NCBI GenBank assembly: GCA_965203835.1
Contig: OZ241919.1
Location: 2,728,001-2,792,000, forward strand
Source: CBDCFV01 sp965203835
GTDB lineage: Bacteria; Chloroflexota; Dehalococcoidia; Lucifugimonadales; UBA3495
Reading direction: 5' to 3'
Length of the DNA: 64,000 nt
The notes under the pieces are model-generated. The model did not search any database. It was not told where the DNA came from and saw only the letters and a list, made by a program, of their open reading frames with translations. Shown one piece after another: positions 54,121-63,436 of this stretch (position 1 is its first letter; every line of letters begins with the position of its first letter). Both the position numbers and the translations under genes were made by a program.

Positions 54121-55572
54121 TACTACAACGACGAGTTAACTGATAGGATAGTTGGCGAGATAGTGACGGGCGGTGTGGGTGATGGATGCGAAGAGCTTTG
54201 AGCGGGTTTACGACAGATTCCAGCAATTTCACGCCTTGTTTGCGGCCTCCTTCGGCCGCAAGCAGTGGCGGGAGCACAGCGGGAACTATCTTCAGGCGTT
54301 GCTGGTGCAGGCCCGGGAGCGGCGCAACGCTGAGAATCTGTCGGAATCGGTGGGCATCTCGGCCCGGGCGCTGCAGCGATTTCTCAGTGAGGCCCGGTGG
54401 TCCGATGAGGCGGTCATCGGCCGGTTGCAGGAATACCTGGCCCCCAGGCTGGGGCACCCGGAGGGGGTGTGGGTGTTGGACGGCAGCGACTTTCCCAAGC
54501 AGGGGAGGAAGTCGGCGGGGGTGAGTCGGCAGTACTGTGGGAGGCTGGGCAAGGTGGCCAACTGCCAGGCTGGGATGTTTCTGGCCTACGTCAGTCCCCT
54601 GGGCCGGGCCCTAGTGGACAAGCGGCTCTATCTGCCAGAGAGTTGGACTTCGGATTCGGAACGCTGTGCGGCAGCGGGGGTGCCGGAGGAGCGGCGGAGC
54701 TACCGGTCGAAGACGGAACTGGCTTGGGAGATGCTGGAGCGGGCCTTGGAACTGGGCCATCTCAGGGCCGAATGGGTTGCCGGAGACGACGCCTTCGGGA
54801 TGTCGCCGTCCTTCCGGGACTCCCTGGGGGCCCTGGGGATGCGCTACGTGCTGGACGTTCCGGGCAACACCCCGGTCTGGCCCTTGGAACCGGTTTGGAC
54901 CAGCCGGGAGTATTCAGGGTTCGGACGCCCCCGCAAACCCCGGCTGCGGGATGGACAGCGCCGGACCATGGAGCAGCGCAGTGACGGGTTGCCGGAGGAA
55001 GTTTGGCGGGAGATCAGGGTGGCGGAGGGAAGCCAGGGGCCGAGGAGCTATATGTTCAGCGCCCAACGGGTGCGTGCAACCCGCAAGGGCAAACCCGGTG
55101 AGGAGATATGGGCCGTCTACCGCCGGAACCTGGACGGCAGCGAACCCCGCTACTACCTGTCCAATGCTCCCGAAGACACCTCGTTGGAGCTTCTGGCTTA
55201 CGTGGGCGGCTCTCGGTGGCGCATTGAAACGGAGTTCGAAACTGAAAAGGGCGACATGGGGCTGGACGAATACGAGACTCGGAGTTGGGCTGGCTGGCAT
55301 CACCACATCACCATGTGCCTGCTGGGCGGGGCCTTCCTGCTGGGCTTGCAGCAGGATTGGGGGGAAAAAGATGCCGCAGATCACCCGCCCCCAGGTGTAC
55401 CGGGTGGTGCGTGAGATGCTGCCCCAGGAACGGTTCGGGCCCAAGGAGTTGCTGCGGTGGCTGAAAGAAACCCAACAGCGCAACCAGCGGGCCAGCCACT
55501 CCCATCAAAGACGCCGCTCCGCCCGCCGTGAAGTCAGGTTGGAACCACCACCCTAAAGCCGTCGTTGTAGTA
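54121..55572 (+). mobile_element. IS701-family insertion sequence, copy A
   Basis: 1452 bp with inverted ends TACTACAACGACG, flanked on both sides by CTAG (54117-54120 and 55573-55576), the YTAR 4-bp duplication typical of IS701. Confidence 0.88.
54182..55556 (+). CDS. IS701-family transposase, frameshifted near the end
   Basis: Main frame from ATG 54182 (GTG 54173 also possible): RDD/DDE core with GVWVLDGSDFPKQGRKSAGV, CQAGMFLAYVSPLGRALVDK, WVAGDDAFGMSPSFRDSLGA and RWRIETEFETEKGDMGLDEY. At the run of six G 55359-55364 the frame slips; the normal end (KKMPQITRPQVYRVVREML, then KELLRWLKETQQRNQRASH) continues in the +1 frame to 55556. One base fewer in the run restores ~457 residues. Confidence 0.82.
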
Positions 55573-55636
55573 CTAGTCAATGTGGGTATACCAGAAAGCG
55601 TAACCGATCTTGCACCGGAAGTTTCCGGCCTAATTT

Positions 55637-58267
55637 CTAGGGTACGACGACTGTCGTCGGCTTGCTGGTCAGTGATTCCTCGTATCCCAGGTCGTCGGTG
55701 AAGGACACCCTCAACCTGAAGGCTTTCCCCTCGTCGTCGGGAGTCAGAGTATAGGTGGGGTCTGTCGCCCCTTGGATGTCCGAGTAGGTCGTTCCGTCGT
55801 ACGATACCCACTGGTGGCTGAAGGTGGTGCCGGTCGTACCGTCAGCGTCGGCTATGCTGGAGGTATCCGAGGCGAGGGTCTGTCCGGCTTCGGCGACGCC
55901 GATGATTGTGGGGCGTCCGCTGGCCGGAGTGTTGGGTCTCATGGGGACTGTGAGTTCCATGGAATTGAAGAGCGTTCTGCCGTCCGTCGTACAGATGGTT
56001 GAGGGCGACTGACAGTCAGCGCCGGAGTCTATGCGGATCGTAATGGTGTATCTTGAGTCAGGGATGACTGAGACTTCCCAGACTTTCCCGTCACCGCGAG
56101 CCAAGTCGATTCCCGACAGTGTGCCTCCGGAGACTGACAGAACGTGGTCGCGCATAGCGTCGGCGGTAGCGGCGATGTCCTCACTGAAGTGAAGTCGGAA
56201 GGAAAACTCCTCACGGCCGTCGTGATCCGGGGGGTGGTTGCGGAAGTATCCCGTAATGGGGGCGAGGGTGCGCTGACCGAGGGGTATATCCGGGTGGATA
56301 GCCAGTTTGATCTGGACAGGCTGGTTGGGGGTCCAATCTGGAGTGGCCAGGGGCCACCAGTAGCGGGCCTCTGCTTTGCCAGGGGGCACCTTGCTCTCGC
56401 TGGCGCGGTAGGCGGCGTTTCCTACATGGAGGGTGAAGTCGGTGGGCAACTGCTGTTCCATACCCAGTATGAGGCTCTCGCTCGAGTGGAACAGGAACTT
56501 GACTGTGTAGTTGGTTCCGTCGATCAGCCATCGGTCAGGGGATAGCGTTCCCAGGTCTCCGTAGTCCGAATACCCTGAGATGACTGGGAAAGTGTCGTTG
56601 TCTTGGGCGGCTGTCAGGTCGGCGGCGGCGTGTCCAACCGGGGGCGTCGCCAGGCTGGTCTCAGTCTGAGCATTGCCGTGGTCGTCGTTGAAGGTTACCC
56701 GGATGAGGATGGTCTTGCCATGGTCCTGGGTTGTCAGTGTATATTGGGCCTCCGTGGCGTCAGCTATGTTGACTTCTGTGGTGCCGTTCTTCCTGATCCA
56801 CTGGTAGGTGAAGCTGGGGTTAGTGGGCCCATCGGGATCGTTGATCCCGGAGGTGTCCGCAGTGAGGGTGTGCCCGACCTGCGGCGTGCCAGTGATCACC
56901 AACGTGTGTAGGACCGTCACCATGTATTCTGATACGGTGTCCGGTACCCCGGTGCGGATCTCAACTGGCCAGGAGGCCTCGTCGGGGAAGCCGAAGGGGT
57001 CCACACCTTTCACCCGGTACACGTAGAGTACTCCTGGCTCGACGTTGGTGTCGGTATAGGTGTTGGTCGGGGCATGGGCGTACCTGACATGCGCCAGAGG
57101 CCGGTCCTCACCGAGTTCGGGGCGGTTGCGAAGTATCTGGAAGAGCGACCCATAGGATGAGCCAGTGGGGAGGTTCCAGGTGAGGACCACTGCACCGTCG
57201 GATTCTGATGCGCTCAGTCCATGGGGCCGGTCGGAGCGGGCCGGCGCGCTGGTAAGGGAGTGCCTGTTGCTGAGGTCGTCGGTGAAGCTCACCGTCACCC
57301 TGAAGGCCTTTCCGTCGTCCGAGGGGAGGAGTGTGTAGGTTGAGGCGGTCGCACCCGGGATGTCGGTGTGGACTTTTCCGTCGTAAGACATCCAGTTGTA
57401 AGACATCCAATGGTATGTGAAGGTTGTACCGGTTAGTCCATCGGCGTCGGCGATGTCGGATGTGTCCGCGGTGAGGGTCTGCCCGGGCTCGAGAGCGCCG
57501 TTGATGGCGGGGGCCCCGGTGGCGGGACTCTTTTCCTTGGGTTGCACCGGTAACTCCATGCGGTTATTGAGCATTCGGCCGTCACTGGTGCAGACGGCCG
57601 CGGGGAGTGCGCAATCCAGGCCGGGTTCGATCTTGACTGTGACCGCATCGTGCGACCGAGGAGTGACTGATACGGCCCAAGTCTTGTTGCCGGTGCCGAT
57701 GGGCTGGACGCTGGTCACATCGGTGCCGGAGACGGACAGGACATGGTCTTGCAGCGCATCTGCTGTGGTGTCAACTGTTTCACTGAAGTGAAGGCGGAAT
57801 GAGAAGGCCTGCCAGCCGTCATGCTCGGAGGGGAGGTTTTCGAAGTGGCCCGTCACTGGCGCCTTCTGGCGGTCCGCCAGTGCGGTGTCGGTGTGGATGA
57901 TCAGTCCCACGCGGACGGGCTCAACCGGGGACCAGTCCGGGGTCACGAGCGGCCACCAGTAGCCTCCTCCTTCGGTGGTGGGAGGGACCAGGCTCTCACT
58001 GGCGTGGTAGACGGAGTTGCCGATGAACAAGGTGAAGTCCGTTGGGAGGTGCTGGTCCATGTGCAGCACAAGGCTCTCCCTCGAGTGAAATAGGGACTGG
58101 GCGGTGTACTTGGTGCCGTTTATGTCAAAGCTGTTGGAGGACAGGGTTCCCAATCCATTTCCGGAGTTCGAATAGCCCGACGTCACAGGGAATACGTTGG
58201 TGTTCCAGCCAGGTGTGAGCTGGGCTTTCCAGTCCGGGCTGACGAGGACAATAGGGGGGCCGACCAC
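55637..58267 (-). CDS. Ig/cadherin-like and FN3 repeat protein (C-terminal part)
   Basis: 876 residues as read, but the first codons lie inside a longer gene: at the C-run complementary to 58254-58259, one more base joins it to the frame of 58183-59104 (SEWSAPPIVLVSPDWK). Contains two copies of a beta-rich domain (TDFTLFIGNSVYHASES / TDFTLHVGNAAYRASES), the Ig-like module (ATGAPAINGALEPGQTLTAD), Cys modules (GLDCALPAAVCTSDGRMLNN) and one FN3. A 15-bp tandem duplication gives HWMSYNWMSYDG. Related to the giant protein at 42102 by shared modules. Confidence 0.72.
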   Translation of the reverse strand: MVGPPIVLVSPDWKAQLTPGWNTNVFPVTSGYSNSGNGLGTLSSNSFDINGTKYTAQSLFHSRESLVLHMDQHLPTDFTLFIGNSVYHASESLVPPTTEGGGYWWPLVTPDWSPVEPVRVGLIIHTDTALADRQKAPVTGHFENLPSEHDGWQAFSFRLHFSETVDTTADALQDHVLSVSGTDVTSVQPIGTGNKTWAVSVTPRSHDAVTVKIEPGLDCALPAAVCTSDGRMLNNRMELPVQPKEKSPATGAPAINGALEPGQTLTADTSDIADADGLTGTTFTYHWMSYNWMSYDGKVHTDIPGATASTYTLLPSDDGKAFRVTVSFTDDLSNRHSLTSAPARSDRPHGLSASESDGAVVLTWNLPTGSSYGSLFQILRNRPELGEDRPLAHVRYAHAPTNTYTDTNVEPGVLYVYRVKGVDPFGFPDEASWPVEIRTGVPDTVSEYMVTVLHTLVITGTPQVGHTLTADTSGINDPDGPTNPSFTYQWIRKNGTTEVNIADATEAQYTLTTQDHGKTILIRVTFNDDHGNAQTETSLATPPVGHAAADLTAAQDNDTFPVISGYSDYGDLGTLSPDRWLIDGTNYTVKFLFHSSESLILGMEQQLPTDFTLHVGNAAYRASESKVPPGKAEARYWWPLATPDWTPNQPVQIKLAIHPDIPLGQRTLAPITGYFRNHPPDHDGREEFSFRLHFSEDIAATADAMRDHVLSVSGGTLSGIDLARGDGKVWEVSVIPDSRYTITIRIDSGADCQSPSTICTTDGRTLFNSMELTVPMRPNTPASGRPTIIGVAEAGQTLASDTSSIADADGTTGTTFSHQWVSYDGTTYSDIQGATDPTYTLTPDDEGKAFRLRVSFTDDLGYEESLTSKPTTVVVP

Positions 58268-59104
58268 TCTGAAACTCCGTGGGAGTTTGATGCCCGCACC
58301 CGGAGGAAGTAGTAGTTGCTGTCTGGTAGCGAAGTGATGATGGCACTTGGGCCGTCAAACTCGATCTCCGTGACGTCGGTGGGTAGGTCGGTCCACGTTT
58401 CGGCGTGTCGGAACTGGAGGCCATAGGCCTTGGCGCGGGGCACGTCGTTCCACTCGAGTTCCACGGCGCCTGACGCGCGCTTGGTCCCTGTTGGCCGGCC
58501 CGGGGCGCGGGGAATGAGGCTGTCCACAGTGTGTTGGAGCGGGGTGGACAACTGATGGCCGTCCTGTGTGCATATGGCCCCAGGGACGGTGCAGGGGCGG
58601 TTGTCCGGCAGTAGCAGGGTAACGGACGTGTGGGGAGAACCTGGGGTGACCGTTATTTCCCAATAGTCGTGACGGTCGTTTACCCTTCTGGCCCTGGTCA
58701 CGGTGCCGCCGGTCACGGTCAGGGCATGGTCCCTGAATTCGGCGGCAGTGAGGTATCGCAACTCGCTGAACCGCACCTTTAGTGTAAAGGGGTTGCCGTC
58801 GTGGGTTTCCGGCGCTTCTTCGAATGTCGCTGTAAGGGCAGTATCCCCGTCTCCTGCTGGAACGGTTGAAGGTTCGGCGAAGATCCACGGCCGGGCCTGC
58901 TTGATGGCGAGCACATTGTCGCTGGTGATCTTGAACTCGATCTCCATGGCGAACTGTTCGCCGTCTAGGACGCCGTACAGTTCCGAGAACCTCTCATGGA
59001 TTGAGGTCAGGTGCCGGCGTAGTTGCGCGAACTGGTCGACGGTCATCAGCAACTGTCCCCGGGGGACCTGGTTGGATAGGGACATTACTTCGTACTTTCT
59101 GCTA
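58183..59104 (-). pseudogene. PPDK-type PEP/pyruvate-binding tail fused to FN3; truncated by IS
   Basis: From the IS boundary at 59104: KYEVMSLSNQVPRGQLLMTV, then FAMEIEFKITSDNVLAIKQA followed by RPWIF, the end of the pyruvate-phosphate-dikinase PEP/pyruvate-binding domain. A Cys module (DNRPCTVPGAICTQDGHQL) and FN3 (GAVELEWNDVPRAKAYGLQF) follow, running into the next entry after one frameshift. The ATP-grasp part upstream is gone: beyond the two insertion sequences (61431 on) no matching sequence remains. The ORF also reads out through the IS to 59640, which is not native. Confidence 0.72.
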
Positions 59105-59949
59105 CGGGGTGTCGTCAAAACAATGAGAGGGTGGTAAATTGCTGGAAAGGAGGGAGAGTGTGGAAGGTGAGGAGTATGACGGCAGCGCATCGGCGTCACG
59201 ACATGACCGATGACATTTGGGAGCGACTGAGGCCGCATCTGCCCAGCGGAGAGGGCAAGAGAGGCCGACCGTCCCATGACAACCGGCGGTTTATCGACGC
59301 TGTCTGCTGGATCCTGCGCACTGGCGCTCCTTGGCGGGATTTGCCCCCGGACTACGGAGACTGGAAGAATACCCATCGCCGCTTCTGCCGCTGGCGGGAC
59401 CGGGGCGTTTGGGCCGGACTGTTGGAGGCAGTGATGGATGACCCGGATTTCGAGTGGCTGATGATAGACGCCAGCTATATCAAAGCCCATCCCCATAGTG
59501 CCGGGGCCCGTGGCGGAAACCAGGCCATAGCCCGCACAAAAGGGGGCTGAACAGCAAGCTGCACTTGGCGGTGGACTCCCACGGAATGCCGGTAAGACTG
59601 GCGGTGACCGAAGGCACATCGGCCGACTGCTCCCAGGCACTGACCCTGATCGAAGGTATTGAGGCGGAGTGCCTGCTGGCGGATAAAGCCTACGACACCA
59701 ACGAAATCATAGCTGCCGCCACGGAGTTGGGAATGGAGCCGGTGATACCACCCAAGAGCAACCGGAAGGAGAAGCGGGACTATGACCGGGCGCTGTACAA
59801 GTTGCGGCACTTGGTGGAGAACGGGTTTTTGGAATTCAAGCAGTGGCGCGGGGTGGCGACCCGCTATGCCAAGAGAACGGCATCATACTTGGCCGCCTGT
59901 CAACTCCGGGCAGTGATGATTTGGAGCAAACTCTTTTGACGACACCCCA
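59105..59949 (+). mobile_element. IS5-family insertion sequence, copy 2
   Basis: 845 bp, same ends and length as 11640-12484, again between CTA and TAG. Its right TAG is part of the target flank of the IS701-like copy B. Confidence 0.92.
59176..59939 (+). CDS. IS5-family transposase, two overlapping frames
   Basis: As in copy 1: frame A from ATG 59176 (RHDMTDDIWERLRPHLP, WLMIDASYIKAH) to 59550, then frame B (GLNSKLHLAVDSHG, LLADKAYDTNEI, final helix RHLVENGFLEFKQW) to 59939. The A-AAA-GGG site is at 59538-59544. A few substitutions versus copy 1 (for example K/I in VCWILRTG), no frame damage. Confidence 0.9.
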
Positions 59950-60138
59950 TAGTACTACAGTCGCAGATGAAGAGAGGTTAGAATACAGGCAGTCGGTTAG
60001 TGATGAGGTGACGTGGTGATTGTAGGGAGAGATGAAGTGGCGGAAGTGGCCCGATGGGCAGATGGCATAGAACGGGTGCATGAGTGCATCGCCGCCCGGT
60101 TCCGGCGACCGGAGCCGCGTCGCCGGGCTCTGGCATAC

Positions 60139-60161
60139 CCCCGTCTCCACGAGGGCAGGTT
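60139..60161 (+). repeat. 23-bp palindromic insertion, copy 1
   Basis: CCCCGTCTCC...GGGCAGGTT inserted between codons GCATAC and CTGCGG of the transposase. Complementary in family to 61089-61111 (18 of 23 identical after inversion). Confidence 0.8.
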
Positions 60162-61088
60162 CTGCGGGGATTGCTGAGTCCGGTAGAACGCAAGAACGGC
60201 TGGCAACTGGCGGAACAGGCCGGCGACGCCACTCCCGACGGGGTGCAGAGGTTGCTTTACAACTACCGGTGGGAGGCGGACCAAGTCCGGGATGACCTCC
60301 GGGACTACGTGGTGGAGCACCTGGGCGATGCCGACGCGGTTCTGGTGGTGGACGAGACGGGGTTTCTCAAGAAGGGAGACAAGTCCGCTGGGGTGCAGCG
60401 TCAGTACAGCGGGACCGCAGGGCGGGTCGAGAACTGTCAGATTGGCGTATTCCTGGCCTATGCCGGTGTCAGGGGCAGGGCGTTGCTGGACCGGGAGTTG
60501 TACCTGCCGCAGGTATGGGCGGAGGACCGGGAGCGGCGCCGGGAAGCCGGGGTACCGGAGGACGTGGTATTTCGGACCAAGCCGCAACTGGCCCGGTTGA
60601 TGCTGGGGCGGGCGGTGGAATCGGGTGTTCCCTTCGCTTGGTTTACCGGGGACGAGGTCTACGGCAGCGACCGCAAGTTGCGGTTGTGGCTGGAGCGTGA
60701 GGAGATTCCTCATGTGATGGCCATAAAGAGCAACGAGAAGCTGTGGGCTTTGACGGACAGGGGACCGCTGCAGAGCCTGCCCTCGGCTCGACCGGGGGTG
60801 AGGGCGGACCGGTTGGCGTCGCAGGTTGACGAAGCCAACTGGGTCAGATGCAGCGCCGGGAACGGCGCCAAGGGACCCCGGGTCTACGATTGGGCCGTGG
60901 TGGACATACGGCCCCTGAGGGAGCCGGGCAAGGGCCACTGGCTGCTGGCCCGGCGGAGCATTGCCAAGCCCGGTGAGTTGGCCTACTACGTTTGCTTTGG
61001 TCCAGCGGAGACGGCCTTGGAGGAACTGGCCAGGGTCGCCGGGACCCGGTGGACCATAGAGGAATGCTTTGAGGAGGCCAAGGGAGAG

Positions 61089-61111
61089 AGCCTGCCCCCG
61101 CGAAGGCGGGG
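61089..61111 (-). repeat. 23-bp palindromic insertion, copy 2
   Basis: On the minus strand CCCCGCCTTCG...GGGCAGGCT, inserted between GGAGAG and GTGGGA. The core CCCCCGCGAAGGCGGGGG folds perfectly. Confidence 0.8.
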
Positions 61112-61430
61112 GTGGGACTGGACCAGTACGAGGTGCGGCGGTGGGATGGATGGTACCGGCACATCACGCTGGCGATGCTGGCCCACGCCTATCTGACGGC
61201 AATCAGGCATCAGGCGATGGAACAGGGAGAAAAGGGGGCCGCTACGGCCCCGATGAGGAGTTGATTCCCGTGACGGTGCCGGAGGTGCGCCGGCTGCTCA
61301 CCCGCTTGGTATGGAGGGAAAACCAACCGCCTGATTTCGTCCTCTACTGGTCGTGGTGGAGACGGCGCCACCAAGCCAGAGCACGGCAATGCCATTACAA
61401 ACGACGGCTATCAAATCTGCGACTGTAGTA

Positions 61431-61878
61431 TTAGGCAACGGCATTTCATTTCTACAAGGATGATGCATCTAAAGGAACCGAGATATGTATGATTTACTCA
61501 CCATCATAACGATGAAGAACGCACATAAAATCCCTCACGATGGCGTCAAATATAACAGGATATTCGTTGACATCATATCACCGTTGCAATAGTCTTACAG
61601 TTAACTGGACATGGGATCTGCATGATCGGGAGGGCGCCATGACCATCAGGGTATCGACTCAACTTGGAGACATTCAGGCGCCAGTCGATGATCCCGTTTC
61701 GGAACAATCTGCTCAAACGGAAGGGGCGGCTGAAATTCTTGAGAGCGTCATCGGCCCTCTCTGTAACAGGATTACAGATGACAACCCAAAAGCCTCTCCG
61801 GACACAGGAAGGTAATCGCAAAAGTCCTTGATTTTGGCCAGTTTGGTGGACCGAAGCCCAACACTGGAGGCCGCCGAA
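61431..61878. other. 448-base gap, possible 58-residue ORF
   Basis: A frame from ATG 61639 (GGGAGG nearby) to 61815 begins MTIRVSTQLGDIQAPVDDPV; no similarity recognised. The AT-richer stretch 61440-61560 may carry the P450 promoter, but no clear -35/-10 pair was seen. Confidence 0.3.
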
Positions 61879-63297
61879 ATGAGCGTCTCATCTACAACAT
61901 CTCCCGGGAAGCTGCCGCCGGGACCCCGTGGCCTGCCGATGTTCGGCTCGCTGCTGGACATACGCCACGACAGCCACCTGGCCATCGACCGGCTTGCCCG
62001 GCGCTACGGCGACGTCTGCCTGCTGCGCTTCGGCAGTGTGCCGACGGTGATCATCAACGACCCGGACCTGTTGCAGGAAGCCTTCGGTAAGACGGAACTG
62101 GCCGACCGCTGGGTCAGCGAAATCATGGATATTCTCAGCGAGCAGAAGGACCTGGTAATGGCGCCCTACGGGGAGCACTGGCGACAGATGCAGCGCTTCG
62201 CCAACCGGGAACTGCTCAGCGCCCGCAACCTGGACAACGTGCGGGAACGTTACATCGAGGGGGTGGTGAACGACCTGGTGGAGCAGATGGGACGGGCGGG
62301 CGACGCCGGAGAGACGGTTTCGCCCACTAAACTGACGGCGCGCAGCAACTCCACGCTGATGTTCCGCAGCATCTTCGGACACGAGGATGAAGGAGGAGGG
62401 GAGTTCCTGGAACTGCGAGAGGCGCTGCTGGAGCACGTCAATTGGATCTTCGCCAACGCCACGGCCACCAATTTGGCCGACTACATCCCCTGGCTGCGGT
62501 TCCTGCCCAACGGCGGGGTCAAAGAAGCCAGGCGGCAGGCAGACATCGGCACGGCCATCATCACCGCGCTGGTGGAGAGCGCCCGCAACCGCCCCGGCCT
62601 GGACCTGTCGGCCCCCACCTGCCTGGTGGAGGTGATGATGGCCCGGGAGGAGGCCGGGGAAATCACCGCCGACATGACCAAGGACCTGTGCATGGACCTG
62701 CTCATCGCAGGCACCGACACCTCGGCCCAGACAGTCAACTGGACGCTGCTGCTGCTGGCCAACCGCCCGGAGGTCCAGGCCAGGGTGCACGAGGAACTGG
62801 ACCGGGTCATTGGTCCCGACGCCCTGCCCACCGTGGACGACCGGACGCGGCTGCCCTACACCTTCGCCTGCCTGGCCGAGTCCATGCGCTACCGCACCAT
62901 CGGCCCCCTGGGGATCCCGCACAAGGCCTCGCGGGACACAGAAATCGGCGGGTACCGGATTCCGGCGGGAGCGCAGGTGCTGGGCAACATCTACTCCATC
63001 CACCACGACCCTAATCTCTGGGACTCGCCTCACGACTACATTCCGGAGCGTTTCCTGTCCCAGGATGACGGCTCGCCCTCCCCGGCCCTGACCGGCAACG
63101 CCTTCATCCCCTTCGGCACCGGGCACCGGCGCTGCCCGGGCCGCCGGTTCGCCGAGACAACGGTGTGGCTGCACGTCACCCGGATGCTGCATCGGCTCCG
63201 ATTCGAGACGCTCGGCGGCAGTCCGCTGCCCGAAGACGAGGTGTTCGGGCTGGCGATTTCACCTCAGCCGTATTCGCTCAAGGTAGCTCGGCGATGA
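61879..63297 (+). CDS. Cytochrome P450
   Basis: 472 residues from ATG 61879 (GGAGG nine bases upstream). Proline-rich start LPPGPRGLPMFGSLL as in class-II/eukaryote-like P450s but without a membrane anchor, so soluble. I-helix AGTDTS at 277-282, ExxR Glu334-Arg337 (AESMRYR), and the heme loop FGTGHRRCPGRRF with the thiolate Cys419. Heme mono-oxygenase needing external redox partners; none are encoded nearby. LPPGP and the PFGTGHRRCPG form suggest a CYP2/CYP17-like bacterial group; substrate unknown. The stop overlaps a following ATG by ATGA. Confidence 0.93.
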   Translation: MSVSSTTSPGKLPPGPRGLPMFGSLLDIRHDSHLAIDRLARRYGDVCLLRFGSVPTVIINDPDLLQEAFGKTELADRWVSEIMDILSEQKDLVMAPYGEHWRQMQRFANRELLSARNLDNVRERYIEGVVNDLVEQMGRAGDAGETVSPTKLTARSNSTLMFRSIFGHEDEGGGEFLELREALLEHVNWIFANATATNLADYIPWLRFLPNGGVKEARRQADIGTAIITALVESARNRPGLDLSAPTCLVEVMMAREEAGEITADMTKDLCMDLLIAGTDTSAQTVNWTLLLLANRPEVQARVHEELDRVIGPDALPTVDDRTRLPYTFACLAESMRYRTIGPLGIPHKASRDTEIGGYRIPAGAQVLGNIYSIHHDPNLWDSPHDYIPERFLSQDDGSPSPALTGNAFIPFGTGHRRCPGRRFAETTVWLHVTRMLHRLRFETLGGSPLPEDEVFGLAISPQPYSLKVARR

Positions 63298-63436
63298 GCG
63301 AAAAGGAACCGACGCCGGGACAAGAGGAAGGGCCCGGCGACCTGGCCAGGAGCATTCCTATCCGGTGCGTCTGCGGACGCGCGAGTACCAAGCAAGCCCT
63401 GCCCACGGTGCGCCTAGCCGCTTTTGGTACAAAGGC
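63294..63436 (+). pseudogene. Possible start of a gene coupled to the P450, cut short
   Basis: ATGA overlap with the P450 stop, then MSEKEPTPGQEEGPGDLARS and IPIRCVCGRASTKQALP. The frame then runs antisense through the PaREP1-like gene and is not credible there. Either a truncated gene or chance. Confidence 0.3.

Larger units (their letters stand above)
60037..61428 (+). pseudogene. IS701-family transposase broken by two 23-bp palindromic insertions
   Basis: The frame from ~60037 reads VAEVARWADGIERVHECIAA and PEPRRRALAY to 60138; then a 23-base insertion (60139-60161), after which LRGLLSPVERKNGWQLAEQA continues. The core has AVLVVDETGFLKKGDKSAGV, FTGDEVYGSDRKLRLWLERE and GTRWTIEECFEEAKGE. 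A second 23-base insertion (61089-61111) precedes VGLDQYEVRRWDGWYRHITL. A third slip at the G-run 61234-61238 precedes LIPVTVPEVRRLLTRLVWRE and the basic end. Start codon uncertain. Confidence 0.85.
59953..61430 (+). mobile_element. IS701-family insertion sequence, copy B (inactivated)
   Basis: Inverted ends TACTACAGTCGCAGAT (59953 on) and the complement ending at 61430. Flanks are TAG (shared with the IS5 copy) and TTAG. A different subgroup from copy A. Without the two 23-bp insertions it would be 1432 bp. Confidence 0.82.

Noticed and set aside
59150..59640. Minus-strand extension of the PPDK/FN3 frame into the IS
   Set aside because: Reads antisense through the IS5 transposase; the native gene ends at the IS boundary near 59104.
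11640..59949. The two IS5 copies as ends of a 48-kb composite transposon
   Set aside because: Same-orientation copies each have their own TA/CTAG flanks, and their outer flanks differ, so independent insertions are simpler.
61888..63192. 434-residue minus-strand open frame
   Set aside because: Antisense shadow of the cytochrome P450.
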